Source: Axinella damicornis
Taxonomy: Eukaryota > Porifera > Demospongiae > Axinellida > Axinellidae
DNA length: 64,000 nucleotides
Direction: 5' to 3'
NCBI GenBank assembly: GCA_963931865.1
Contig: OZ007514.1
Span: 4,704,084 to 4,768,083, forward strand
The notes beneath the pieces were generated by a model. It was not told the origin of the DNA. It saw only the letters and a program-made list of their open reading frames with translations, and made no database searches. The position numbers were made by a program, and so were the translations under genes. Shown here one piece after another: positions 9,601 through 37,665 of the stretch (positions are counted from its first letter, which is position 1; each line of letters begins with the position of its first letter).

Positions 9601-12600
9601 GGGCCCTGGAATCCTTTTACATCTGGAACTTGCATGAAGGTGCCACGAGAGCCCTGCATATAAAAGAACACCCTTTTCTATAATCCTGGATCCGCCCCTG
9701 ATCATCATAGTGAATGATGTTGATCAGTAAATACCAGCCCCGTGATATATCAATTGATATATAGCCTCATTCCTTGGCTTATCCCGTTTTCTGTTCTTCA
9801 GTTTACGTTGACAATAGTACGTGGATGCGGAAGAGCAGCGAAAAACGGGGAAGATCTGGATCATCTGAATGATGTCAGGTGGATTTAAGGGGGGTGGGGC
9901 CTATCTGCACATAAGTTTTAAAAACACTGGCCGTTTATCGTCCAGTTGGCTAGGTTTGAACGCTCTGTGGCTAGTCGATACTCCAGACACTCTACACAAC
10001 TTCATCTTGATCCAGGACCTGCTGAAATGACTACAGGCTCCGCCCTCTACATCCGCCTCACGTCCACTTGACATCACTTTCTTGACAAATGATACCAGAC
10101 CTTCCCCATTTTCGCCGCTCTTCTGCATCCATGTATTATTGTCATCGCGAATAGGAAAGCGGGGTAGGCCTGGGAACGAAGCTGTATGTACCTAGCCTCG
10201 TTCCCGGCCGCGTCCCATGCGGCCTGGGAACGAGGCTGTACGTGCCATGCAATCGTGGATACGTTTCTGATAACTGGAAGTCATTTCTCCCATGAGAGCA
10301 TGTAATTAAACTTGTGTTTCTAATTTATCACTTGCGATGATGTTTGCAATGTAAATATTTACTGGCTGCATACGTAGCTGCCATAATTATTGCACATGGA
10401 TGTTTTTGTGTCATAACTGTTGCAAACTATGTATTATCAGGATCGCAGGTGGCGAAGGAGCGTCGAACTAGTATAGGCATGTTGTAATCCCTCACACCTT
10501 ACAGTCGTACCTTATATGGAAGACCTTTGCAGTACCGCACAAACGCCAATTTACTTTTACGTGTGAAGGACTACTACTTCAGCTGCTGAGTTCAATGCTC
10601 CTTCTCTGCCTTCGGCGGCTCGTACGCTCCTGGTATTATGGTATATACCAGAATAAGTAGTTATTATAACCAACTCATTGCACTGTTATTATATGTCCAC
10701 TGCAACTTCAGGTGCAGAAAAGGTCTTATGAGATATGGGAGGGTGAGGACGGTTTGGAAGCAGAGCACCAACGAAGAAGTGCCGCCCGGGAGAAGAGAAA
10801 AGAGCAGAAATATGCAAAAGAAATAAAAGGTGCTGACTGGGCATCACAATAGTACCGCAGTGTCACAAACTCTTTATTAAACGTGGAAGTCTTCTTCCAG
10901 AAATTCTGCCAGTGGAAAAAGGAAAGCTATAATTCGAAATGAAGCACACTTCCTATTGAAGGAATGTCATTCAAAAAAGCACATCTTGCTTACAGGTTTA
11001 TATTTTGAGATTTAGGTGCATGCTAGCTCCTAATAATGAGCAACTGTCACAGTGGTATGTGGTTCAAGGGTTAATACTCTTTTCTGGACTTGTAACCATC
11101 TGAGTGGAGAAACAATCAACCATATCAGGAATAATTGCATAACAGAGCGTGTAAGTGATATAAATTAGAGCTGCTTGTTTTGACATTGCTCATCTTCTCC
11201 CACGCAATGTCTCCCATTTATAGCTGCGGTTGCTTGGGTGCTTTAACAATTCGTATCCACGAAGTTGTCCTATTGTATTGCCCTAATGATGTGTTGTATA
11301 ACGTACGTATGCTTGCGGCTTTGTTGCTGATGGCTGACAATTCCCACGCATATCCCGGACAGACCCCATGCGGTTACTGGCGTATGTCAGTCTACAGAGT
11401 TGGTATATTGTTTCTCATTGTTTTAGCAATTCGCATTCTCTCAAGCGGTTCATGCGTGTCAGTATATTTTTCCTCACTGTTATTGCATTAGCACGTGGAT
11501 GCCCTGGAGTAACATGTGGAGCTGCATATAGCCCACACAAGTAGAGAGAGCGTGCAGAAATGCCTTGTAAATGTGAACCTAATGGCCCAGCTATTTGAAC
11601 TCTTGTACTACTATTGCCTACTACAACCTAGTATTACATAACGTTATGTAGCAACTTGAGTGGGGTGGCTCAACAGCATTCCAATCCTGACCTAGTTTTG
11701 AGGTGAGGTTTTGGAGGATTCTTTGTGTTTGTATCGAGAAGAGCAATTGCCTGCAGGTACACGTAGCTATCCATCGCACAAGCGTGCAGTTCCCAATCTT
11801 GTCTGGATATTAGGAAGCATTAATTCAAAGCCAGTTACCGTCTGATATGAGTGCAATTATTCGGCTTGTAATTCTGAAATGCAGACGGTTGTAGTACTCT
11901 ACCCATGCATGCTCCATTGACTGCTATAAAGTGTCTTGTCAAAATATCAAATTACCTCATTTTCAGACTTGATCAGCTGATACAAGAGCACATGATGACA
12001 TCATTGTGTCATCATGCGCTCTTGGCTGATACTATGTGTGCACTGTAAAATGTGAGGTGTTGATACGTACCCTTTGCTAGAAAACTATATTCTTTGTCAA
12101 CCAATAGACTGTCAACCAGTAGTAGCTCAAATGCAACTATTCAATGAGTTTCTGCTATGCAAAAATGTAGTGTACCAATTAATGATGCATCACGGTCTGA
12201 GTATACGTATCTAAGCATCATGTGATGCTGTGCCCCGCCTCCCCAACCCCTGAGTATCATGCTTGGTGTATACACTATCCTTGGCATGTTAAAATGTTGC
12301 TCCAAGGATTAAAAACTGTATCAGATTATGAGAATCATGCTACAATCCTATTGGTCACTATAGTGCTTATTCATATGCATGTGGAATAAATCACATTATG
12401 TCTCATTCAGGTTGTCAAAGTGTTGCTTAAGTATAAATTCATACAGTATCTGTGAATGTACATAATAGCGTAATAGTGGAGTTCGTCATCAGGACGTGCA
12501 TTGACAGGACGTGTTGACTGTTGCTACCTAGCTGTGCACATGTGCCCGACCCTTATCTATATTATAGTAGCCTCGTTCCCAGGCTCCTCCCCAGCTTTTT

Positions 12601-13491
12601 GTCGCATACTGTACAGTATGCAACAAAAAGCTGGGGAGGAGCCTGGGAATGAGGCTATATTATAATACATAATAGTGTATAGTCTACATGCCGTATGGCT
12701 GATGCAGCCCCTCACCCTCGGACCTGTTGACAATATTGTGTGGCAACAAACTGAATTTGAGCTGTGATATATAACACTGCATTACACATGTAAGTAGCTA
12801 TTATTGTATTGCAGACTATGCTGAAGTCCTAAAACAATTATTGCACACCACTGTGTTGGATATCAGATTTATTGCTTGGAATGCAATAATCCACTCGGCC
12901 TTCGACCTCATGAAGTAGTGGTATATAGTAGTTCATCCAGATATCCAACGCAGTAGTACGTATGTTCAATGATGCAGCGTATCTGAGCATTGAGTATAAA
13001 GTGGCCCCACGAAAACGAAACCTTTACGGCAAGTACCGAGCGCCTGGGAACGAGGCTATTGCAGTACATGTTTGAGGTTTATATGGCCGTCTTAGTACTA
13101 TGATTGCATGATGTAATAAGGGCTGCATGCTGTCTGTGGCAAACATATGTTGTGCATGAGTTGCACACCAATACAGCCTCGTTCCCAAGCCGCTGCACCC
13201 AGCTTTTGTCACACTGCAAGCGACAGAAGCTGGGTGTGGAGGCCTGGGAACGAGGCCACACTAATAGAGAAAGAGTACGTACATTTACGGTTGGTTTTGA
13301 ATGTGATATCCTCTTCTTCTCTTCCATACATAGAACTAAGGAGAGCTGTACGCTCCAGTATGTTGCAAACTTTGTCTGCACCTCACGAACACACCTTCCC
13401 TCCCGGTAAAGAAGTGTACGATACTGAATCAGACACATGGACCAAAACATGCACAGAGTGTGGGTATCAGGTAACATTCGAGAAGATGTGA
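6625..13491 (+). CDS. XPA: DNA repair protein XPA, six exons
   Basis: Six exons join in frame to a 288-residue protein: 6625-6940, 7483-7588, 8058-8106, 8761-8880, 10712-10829 and 13334-13491. All introns are GT..AG and the phases agree. XPA binds damaged DNA and scaffolds TFIIH, RPA and ERCC1-XPF in nucleotide excision repair. The N-terminal region carries a basic RIDRNREKARSLRQAR segment, as in other XPA proteins, and the acidic GGYILEEE stretch. A C4 zinc finger uses C116, C119, C137 and C140 (CEEC ... CDQC). The DNA-binding part follows, with LLITKTEARQ, FLLKDCDFEER and NPHSFSWGDMRLYLK. The end, ELRRAVRSS then TKTCTECGYQVTFEKM, matches the vertebrate C terminus almost residue for residue; the human protein is 273 residues. 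Introns 4 and 5 (1.8 and 2.5 kb) contain foldback and G-tract elements. The exon 5 donor is AAAAG|GTGCTG. I see no break in the gene. Confidence 0.95.
7872..8006. repeat. Foldback element (long core type) in XPA intron 2
   Basis: The left end is TAGCCTCGTTCCCTG with a CCCCGTTTTCCGTTCTTCGG-type core. The right half is roughly the inverted complement and ends CCTGGGAACGAGGCC. The core type is shared with 14146-14295. Confidence 0.75.
9064..9258. mobile_element. G-tract MITE-like element (orientation 1) in XPA intron 4
   Basis: It starts CAGGGTTTCTTTT and ends AAAAGAAACACTG, a terminal inverted repeat. The interior has a G run of about 27, CCCCCCTTGAATCTTTACTG, then CCTTGAATGATACCCAAGAAG, further C runs and CTTGAACGATTTTCTA. 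The same element occurs inverted at 32142-32364. No coding capacity is seen. Flanking bases here do not give a clear target-site duplication. Confidence 0.8.
9310..9700. mobile_element. Non-autonomous hAT-like element in XPA intron 4
   Basis: The left terminus CAGTGGCGGATCGAGGGAT and the inverse of the right terminus, CAGGGGCGGATCCAGGATT, match each other and the CAGxGGCGGAT ends seen in many hAT elements. Flanking octamers are ATAATCTT (9302-9309) and ATCATCAT (9701-9708), 6 of 8 identical, consistent with an old 8-bp target-site duplication. No transposase is recognisable within the 391 bp. Confidence 0.65.
9762..10183. mobile_element. Long foldback element, TAGCCTCG family
   Basis: The left arm (9762 to about 9870) has TAGCCTCATTCCTTGGC, then CGTTTTCTGTTCTTC, GTTGACAATAGTACGTGGAT and GCGGAAGAGCAGCGAAAAAC. 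The right arm (about 10070-10183) carries the inverted equivalents, including GCCGCTCTTCTGCATCCATG and ending GGCCTGGGAACGAAGCT. About 200 bp of unrelated loop lies between. It looks like a longer relative of the short family members. Confidence 0.65.
10193..10237. repeat. Foldback element, TAGCCTCG family
   Basis: A 45-bp copy: TAGCCTCGTTCCCGGCCGC, then a short centre, then GCGGCCTGGGAACGAGGCT. It lies 10 bp from the preceding long foldback element. Confidence 0.8.
12568..12657. repeat. Foldback element, TAGCCTCG family, in XPA intron 5
   Basis: A 90-bp near-perfect hairpin. The ends are TAGCCTCGTTCCCAGGC and GCCTGGGAATGAGGCTA. The core is CTCCCCAGCTTTTTG, CATACTGTACAGTATG, CAAAAAGCTGGGGAG and is itself palindromic. 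Confidence 0.9.
13174..13257. repeat. Foldback element, TAGCCTCG family, in XPA intron 5
   Basis: Ends CAGCCTCGTTCCCAAGC and GGCCTGGGAACGAGGCC flank a CACCCAGCTTTTGTC ... GACAGAAGCTGGGTG core. It lies 76 bp upstream of the last XPA exon. Confidence 0.8.
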
Positions 13492-14145
13492 TGGCATGCC
13501 ATAACAGAGACAATGGCCAAAGACACTAGGAGATTCAGTTATGTGTGGTTATGCAAGATACTTGTCTGTTTGATCGTGGAGTGGGACAGTAGCGGAATTG
13601 CAAGAATGTATTTTGTGATATGGCAGCAGCACCCACAAACTTCTTTTCACAAGGCTGCATGTGCCCCCCAGTAGACTGCCGCATTCTTGGGTGGTTGTAA
13701 GAAGTCACAAGTACAAATATCAATTTGCTTCTGTGGAAATTTTAGTGCTACTCACGTGACCCTCAACGAATCAGACGCCTCAGAGTTTATCACATGACTA
13801 AATATTAAATCGCAGAATGCACAATTTAGTGTGGATAATGCACACTTTTCAAAGACCAACGGCTGTTTCGGGTCAGTGAGTGACACTAAATACTTTAGAT
13901 ACAGTTTTTGTGCATTACGGTGCTAATTAGATATGGTTAAAGCCCTACTTTATCACCCACAGAGGCAGTCCTATTGTCAAGATTGCAATCTCTGTCAATG
14001 TGGAATATATATTAAGTCCCGCATGTGGCATAATCGCAGAGCTTATGTAATCCGTACATGCCATTGCGGCAGAACATGTATGATGCCAATTCATGACATG
14101 CAATGTATATAGTACGTAGTGCATATGCGGAATGCAGAAATGACC

Positions 14146-14295
14146 TAGCCTCGTTCCCAGGCCTACCCCGTTTTTTCTGTTCTTCGGTGTCTGTTGACAA
14201 TAATGCTATTACACGGATGCAGAAGGGCGGTGCCCTTCCGCATTGTCAACGGTAACCGAAGAACAGAAAAACGGGGTAGGCCTGGGAACGAGGCT
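14146..14295. repeat. Foldback element, TAGCCTCG family, long core
   Basis: A 150-bp copy with TAGCCTCGTTCCCAGGCC and its inverted partner as ends. The long core has CCCCGTTTTTTCTGTTCTTCGG on the left and CCGAAGAACAGAAAAACGGGG on the right, with GTTGACAAT/ATTGTCAAC further in. Confidence 0.9.
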
Positions 14296-14689
14296 CTAGA
14301 TGACCAGAGCATGGGGGACAAAGGAGGTATAGGAGTATTGTGGCATGCTTAACTTCACCAACTTGCCTCTGCAACCCCAAAATGCAGAACTAATTTTGCT
14401 ACTGAGTATGCGTACCGTGGTTAACTACCAGAGTGTTGTTTGATGAAAACATTTCTGGTATGAACATACTATTCTCCCTGACTACAGCTTACATGCTTCG
14501 TGCAGGTACGTACTGCACCTGGTAGACTTATAATTCAAGACCTTATAATATTATGGTCAAACGTCTGTGTTGCAGTGTTAGACTTCAAGCGTTTAAATAT
14601 TGGAGTTGAACTTCCTGGAATGAGACTATATACATTCGCCTCAGCCAAACTACGTGGTGCGTTGCTTTTCTACGTGTTTGTTTGTAAAA

Positions 14690-15030
14690 CAATAAAGCTG
14701 ATGCTGTTCATTTCAAATTCATTGTATTACGGTGTTGCACTTTCGAAGGTTGAGAATTCATTGAAGCGGAAAAGTTTCTGCAAGTGGTCATTGATAACAC
14801 TTGTAACTTTAAAGCTGATGCTGTTCATTTCAAATTCATCGCATTACGGTGTTGCACTTTCGAAGGTTGAGAATTCATTGAAGCAGAAATTTTCTAAATG
14901 GTTATTGGTACTAGAAAGCTGACGTTGTTCATTTCAAATTCATACGTAGTATTGCAGCGTTGCATTTTTGAAGGTTGAAGAAAATTTGTTGATGCAGAAA
15001 AGTATAACATTTTCTACAAGGGACTGCATG
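14690..15030. repeat. Three-unit tandem repeat of about 110-118 bp
   Basis: Units start with AAAGCTGATGCTGTTCATTT near 14694, 14811 and 14916. Each continues with a GGTGTTGCACTTTCGAAGG segment and GAATTCATTGAAGC. The first two units are close copies and the third is diverged. The reading frame crossing the first two units is a by-product of the repeat. Confidence 0.85.
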
Positions 15031-15058
15031 TTCATTGATATCCTTAGGTAAGGACTGT

Positions 15059-15142
15059 CAGTGTTTCTTTTAGAAAATCGTTCAGTAAAGATTCAAGGGG
15101 GGGCAAATGCCCCCCCCCCCCCCCCCCCCAAAAGAAACCCTG
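15059..15142. mobile_element. Short G-tract MITE-like element with near 5-bp duplication
   Basis: An 84-bp deleted version of the 9064-9258 family. It starts CAGTGTTTCTTTTAGAAAAT, retains TAAAGATTCAAGGGGGGG and a C run, and ends AAAAGAAACCCTG. The flanks ACTGT (15054-15058) and ACCGT (15143-15147) agree at four of five positions. Confidence 0.75.
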
Positions 15143-15682
15143 ACCGTGCCCGTGTGTACTTTTGTGAGGTGGCTAAACACAGACATTTAGTTCACACTCT
15201 GTAATTTACAGCACTCTGTTGAGGACAGTGTTTACTTGTCATTCCTTACCCATCTGCTCATACAATATTAGTTCCTTGATGACAACAACACTTAATTAAC
15301 ATGATGACACGTGGATGATGATGTCACAGTGTGGGAGGGAATGTGGTGCTGACCATCACACAGCCTGAAGTATATTATCAGTACTTTAAGGAGACTGCTG
15401 TAGGTGATGGAATGTGTACTATTTTAATCGTCTTTTTCTTCTTGCATACTCTGCCAGAGAAAGGGCCTACCCTGGTGCATGACATGTCTGGGATTCAGGT
15501 CACTAAATAAATTGCACAGCGATTGAACACTGCTGAACTTTTGCATATCTTTGTCTGAGTGGTCTGGGCGGTGTAGTAGGTGTTGTGCATCATCAGCCAC
15601 ATATTATGTAGGTGTGGAGAACTCACACATACATGTACAACTTTGATAGAAGTTTGTCAGAACCGTTACCTGTGAAATTCAT

Positions 15683-16053
15683 TAGAGATGGACCGATATG
15701 GGCTTTGACCGATATTCCGATGATCCGATATACCAATAGATATCTGCCGATACCGATAACCGATCCGATACTGTAGGTTCTCGTGTTTGCCTCACCTCGT
15801 GAAATCTTTTGGCCACAAGCACTGCAAACAGCAAACTTTGGATCCTCTCCGACTGAATAAAAGTTCTTCCCTCTAGTCATCATCCTATACTTCGCAATAA
15901 TCACTACATCGATGTTGCTAGCACGTGGTTATGCAGTACACATGCACCATTTATTGACCGAATTATCAATAGAATTTACCGATACCGATACTCCCCAGGA
16001 AGATGATTATCGGCCCGATGCCGATAACCGATCCGATTATCGGTGCATCACTA
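15683..16053 (-). mobile_element. hAT remnant with BED zinc finger and 8-bp target-site duplication
   Basis: The termini TAGAGATGGACCGATA and TAGTGATGCACCGATAATCG (inverse of the right end) are related, and both ends are rich in CCGATA/CGATAACCGAT repeats, as in ZBED-type hAT elements. Flanks AAATTCAT (15675-15682) and AAATTCAA (16054-16061) match at seven of eight positions. On the minus strand inside it, about 15780-15904 encodes a BED-finger start with YSVGEDPKFAVCSACG and KISRG. The rest of the transposase is missing, so this is an internally deleted copy about 371 bp long. Confidence 0.85.
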
Positions 16054-18634
16054 AAATTCAATCTGATGTTTGAATTTTATATGCAAACATGCATTCAGAA
16101 TTGTCAGGTGCAACTGCACTGGCTTAGTTGTGTGTAAATCTGTGGAGTAGAGCTTTACCAGGTCATTTCCCCCCTAAACCAGTTGCCATGCAACAAATTG
16201 TTATGGGATACCACTGCAAGTAGCAGTCAAAGAAATTAGCGTATACCACACGTAGAGTTGGTACAATTGCTGCAATTAGTAAACTTCTGAACTTGTGAAT
16301 TGACTTGCGTACTAGCAGTGCAACTTGTATGGAATCTGTAGTGCTGCGCTGGACAAGCTAATGGTTTCGCCTAATATGGAGTGCCCGGTGACTTGATCGG
16401 AGTGCGATTAAATTTCTTATTTCATCATGACAGGAATTCATGCAGCTGGACAAGTTATTCCAGATTTGTGCTTGTTGGGTAGTGGAGGAGTCACGTTCCT
16501 TTTGCCCCAGGAACAGTGATTTTGTCTGGCGCTGAAAGCCTTAATTGAACCCCCAGTCTCCGTCGGGGACACCCACGATTCTGTTTATGTGAAATCAGCA
16601 GATTTAGATAACCATACCACATGTTTTATCCGCTTCGGTGATCTTAGCTGTAAACTACTGTGTGGGTATAATAATTATGATCGTTACATGGACAAGTGCA
16701 GTCTTTATTACAGTCGGAAACACCTTTACAGAGAACAGATGCTAGCAAAACGATTTTGTAATTGCACGTTTCTGACAGGATGTATGAACGAGAAGCAATG
16801 ATCTTCGACTATTTATGATCATTTTCATCTTGCCAAACGTTTATTTTATGCCGGGTCAAGTAATTCTGCAGCACAAAGAGTGCAGATCACAAGTTTTGGA
16901 AGAGACTAATAAAATGATAGCCTATTGAAGCTTGACAGATCCTTGCTAACGATTGAAGTTATCCATTACTATTATGGTCTAAGAAATAAAAACTAAACCC
17001 TAGCTCTTTGGTTGATCTCCAAAAGAAAGTACAGTCTACATGATCAACGCTATACCGACGAGCATGACATCATCGAAGTAGTGGACACACCCACTGTCAA
17101 AAAGGTCAATTTACATAATATAGTTACCAATATTCTGAGGATTCCATTCTGCATGAATTCTGGAGCTAATTTTTGGCTTGCATCTGTGTATGCAGAACAT
17201 GTCAACTTTGACCCAATCACATGTAGCTGATATTCTGCACACTTTCGCATACCTTTCTAGACGCCATTTTTTGATTGCAGTGTGGGATTGATATTGTACT
17301 GCGAGCTGCTAGCTAAAGCATGAATGGAAACTACATTAGTGCAAGGATCAGCTCACACTATGTATAATACTAGTGCATCTAGCACAGGCTATTGGTATTT
17401 TGAAACACTATAAATTGTTTCGGTAGATGAACCATCTGTGGTTACAGCTTCTCACCGCTTTTGCAGCCGGTGAGTCACACATGCACCCTGGTTCATGTTA
17501 CTATGGCAACTGCTATATGCTATCATATTACTGGCCATGACTCATTTCCTAGTTGTTGTGCTTTTATCTGCACATCTCTGCATGAAGAGCTGGATAATTA
17601 TGTTTGGTGTAAACAGCAGTTGCTAATGCCTACTCTACTCGTACTCTCATGTATACAACTTGTACCAGACCAGCACACCAAACCATCTACGTAGGTAGCT
17701 AGCTATTCACTTACACTGATGTGAAGTACGTATGGATTCCTGCATGCCAAAATATCTGTCTAGCAAGTTTACACCAATTATGGAATTTTCAATTATTCAA
17801 ACGATTCCACTAGGTTACTCAAAAATCAAATCTTAACCGTAACCAGAACTGACGTATCAACCCTAGCCGTACCCTAACTAATAGTCCATCAGATCTGGTA
17901 GTGGAATTTCAGTATCCGGATTAATAGAAACAACTTCATAATTGGTCCCACTTCACACCTGAGCTAGGCTGACCTGAAAGCTAGCATATGAAGACATTGA
18001 GGACATTGTGGAATGATATAGCGCTTCCTTCTTCCAACCAAGTAGCAGATCATGGTCATCATACATAAATTATTATATGCTTCCATGCATGAGGTAGCTA
18101 CAGCCATAATTTGGAGTTACTCTCAGCTCCCAAATTTGTATGACTCAGCATCCTTGTGTGAGAAAGTCTAGTCCTTTGCCTTACACAAAGACCACTCATT
18201 GACGGTAGCCAATGGGCCATTAGCTAACTGTTTGGGGGCCCGGGGCAAGGCCCCCCTTCATCTACATTGAGGGGGAAAATGCCCCTGCTCCGCCGCCCCT
18301 GCACTTGAAAATGGAAGTGGCTTCATGTATTGTCCAAAAGTATTATTGAATTGGTGGACAATTAAATTCTAATGCAGCTGCTGCTACTGTAAGCATTGTC
18401 ATATACTCTTTCTGTAGCGTGCTGTAGTTCATTGCCCTGAGACGGCTAGCACAGTCTAGTTGAATTGTTGGCAATTTTTCTATGTATTATTTTTTCATAG
18501 CTATATAGTTGCCACTGGTTGGATACGTGTGTGAACACAATACAAACGCAGCTGACCTGTGACTACTCAATCATAATCCCTGATGAGTAGCTTCGTATGT
18601 GCAGGCAGTTGGAATTCAATGTCTGGTGTTGCTG

Positions 18635-18682
18635 GGTACCGGTGGCCAAGTGGCTAAAGCGCTGGCGATGGACTGCAATTTT
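18635..18682 (+). repeat. tRNA-like SINE fragment
   Basis: The sequence GGTGGCCAAGTGGCTAAAGC followed by GATGGACTGC resembles the A-box half of a serine/leucine-type tRNA. No B box or acceptor stem follows, so it is a fragment and not a functional tRNA gene. Confidence 0.5.
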
Positions 18683-18824
18683 ATTTTTATGAGAAACCGT
18701 CATTATAGTGGTCAACAATGTATCCGTAACCAGAATAGGAACCGTATCCTCAGTAATACTAACCAGTATACCCCGGACTGACGGCTTTACATCCTCTCCG
18801 AAGGGTATCATGAATGGTGTATTT

Positions 18825-18880
18825 TAGCCTCGTTCCCAGGCGCTCTTGGTAATTACCAAGAGCGCCTGGGAACGAGGCTA
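18825..18880. repeat. Perfect 56-bp palindrome, TAGCCTCG family
   Basis: TAGCCTCGTTCCCAGGC plus CGCTCTTGGTAATTACCAAG and then the exact inverse of the left end. Every base pairs, so this is the cleanest copy of the family. Confidence 0.95.
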
Positions 18881-18988
18881 GATGTATTTAACTATTTCAG
18901 GTGAAAATGCCTTCAAGAATTCAACTACTTATATTTTTAGGGTAGAGCTGAGCTGACTCTTATGAGAGAAAGAAATTATCCTATGGCA

Positions 18989-19063
18989 ATGATGAGATTT
19001 GAACCTGCAACTTTAAATTTTTCAATTAGCGGTCGAATGTTTTAACTACTCGGCCACCAGCCA
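18989..19063 (-). repeat. tRNA-derived SINE head
   Basis: Read on the minus strand, GGTGGCCGAGTAGTTAAAAC resembles a tRNA A box and GGTTCAAATCTC resembles a B box, at tRNA-like spacing of about 40-45 bp. The arms do not form a full cloverleaf, so this is a tRNA-derived retroelement head and not a tRNA gene. Confidence 0.6.
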
Positions 19064-19650
19064 TCACTAGGCAGGGGGTTTCTTTCTCCTTCAGCGTGCA
19101 GTCAGCCCTACCCCCAAATTGAGGGAAGGGTTACCTTTGTGTCCTTTGGAAGGGGTAAACCCCTTCATCGGGTTGCAATTGACTGAACACAGTGTTGTGC
19201 AATGGGGTATACACTATTATGAATAGTTCTAAGAATTTGCAGCCAGAAGTAGCTAGGAGCTAGTGGGTGTTGAGTATTGGAGTTTAGTAGCTGACTATGT
19301 ACTGCTCGGATGCGTTTGAATCAGTGTGCAACTAGTCTCGGAACCAGACTAGTGAATGTGAGCATCTCAGTTCTCGTTGCATGGATACATTAATAATATT
19401 TATTGTGGGGTGACAATTGCTAGTTTCAGGATATCGAATATCGATGCCAGTAGAGAGGAACCACGACCATAATTTTATACATCGTAGAGCTAATTGATTG
19501 AATTCTTCACATTCTTGGGTCTTCCTAGTTGGTTTACGCAACGCGCATTCGATATTCATAGCGGTCTGGTTCGTCCCACCTCCAAAACTATCATTAGACT
19601 AGAGACAAGGCGGACGAGGGTGTACCACCTCGTATAAATCTCCAGCTGGG

Positions 19651-19658
19651 TATAAAAG
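19651..19658 (+). promoter_or_regulatory. Candidate TATA box for FOXJ2/3
   Basis: TATAAAAG lies 138 bp upstream of the preferred FOXJ2/3 start codon at 19789. It is positioned for a short 5' UTR, but there is no independent evidence that it is used. Confidence 0.4.
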
Positions 19659-19788
19659 TAAAGCGCGACCCAGAACAACGAAGAACTTATTATTGTTCCT
19701 GTCTCGCGAGTTCAAACTGGAACATCCCGCCAACCTCCTCCCGCCAACTCTGATCAACTGGCCGGCCCACTTTCCACAGCTGCAGTAT

Positions 19789-36711
<16,923 letters not shown>

Positions 36712-37665
36712 TGTCATAGTACACCTAGACAGTCAGCATTGTCCTGATAATATATGTATTATACTATGTAGAGTCTGACGCGTCAGAAAGTTCCGACATA
36801 TTTGTCTGATGGCAACCCGTTTCACTTGCAAGTTTATATTTTAATTTTGTTCAGTGGTCCCTACATAATATTATGTTTTTCATGTTAGAGCATGGAGATA
36901 TTGCAGCTATTTTGTATTATGGTTTTTCAATCATTACATGTCACCTGTGTAATAATTATATGTTTATGTGGGAGAACTCGACCGATTCGTATGGATTATG
37001 TACCAGGTGTAATTTTATTATGAATACCTACTGTGGTTACACTGTAATGCCAATAATTATTTGTTTCAGCAATAATACTCTATTAATTTTAGTTCTTGCC
37101 ACTGTTTTATTTGATTGTTCAAGAGGGGCAGAAATTGTACGAAGGGGGTGGGGGAGGTATTAGTAACTGTCTTACATGTAGCAGTTCTTGGGTATCGTTT
37201 ATGCCCCCCCCCCCCCCCCCCCCCCCCATGCAATGAAACCCTGATTGCTTGCACTTGCAAGCCATACACAGCACCATGCAGCAAGAATCTTGGTATGATT
37301 ATTATAGGAAGGGGGTTAAATTCTGTTGCATGGGCCAGTTTCTGCCAACGCATAATTACCTTGCATTTTGGCATTCTAAAATGAATCTCCATTAATTACC
37401 AGGCCTACTGTGGAGCTAGACAGAACACTTTAAATTGCAGGTATTATCATCTCCACCGGCCGGCCTGATCAGTGATCACCATGCAACCAGTGCAAATCTC
37501 ACAACAAGTACGTAATCGGCATGCAGTCACACCAAATATTATGCAAAATGCAATCGGAGGTGCATGACTGAAGTTGCGATTACTGGTAGGAAGGGTCTGG
37601 ATACTTCACTTCATGGTTTACAATTTCCTGAAGTGGAGTAGTAAATGGATGGGCTTGTGTACTAG
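36712..37665. other. Intergenic between FOXJ2/3 and the GT31 array
   Basis: The 3' ends of the two genes converge here. A C run at about 37204-37227, with TTGGGTATCGTTTATG before it and GAAACCCTG after it, is a decayed G-tract element. No further gene is seen. Confidence 0.6.

Larger units (their letters stand above)
13492..19788. other. 6.3-kb intergenic stretch without a recognisable gene
   Basis: Between XPA and FOXJ2/3 I find a long foldback element, a three-unit tandem repeat, a short G-tract element, a hAT remnant and tRNA-like SINE pieces, but no coding region I can defend. Open frames at 16589-16801 and 17012-17230 have no recognisable motif or splice context and are probably chance. 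Confidence 0.5.

Noticed and set aside
14500..14922. 140-codon frame with internal repeat
   Set aside because: The repeated peptide is the direct translation of the tandem DNA units; no family motif.
18989..19063. Functional tRNA gene
   Set aside because: A and B boxes are visible but no proper acceptor or anticodon stem forms.
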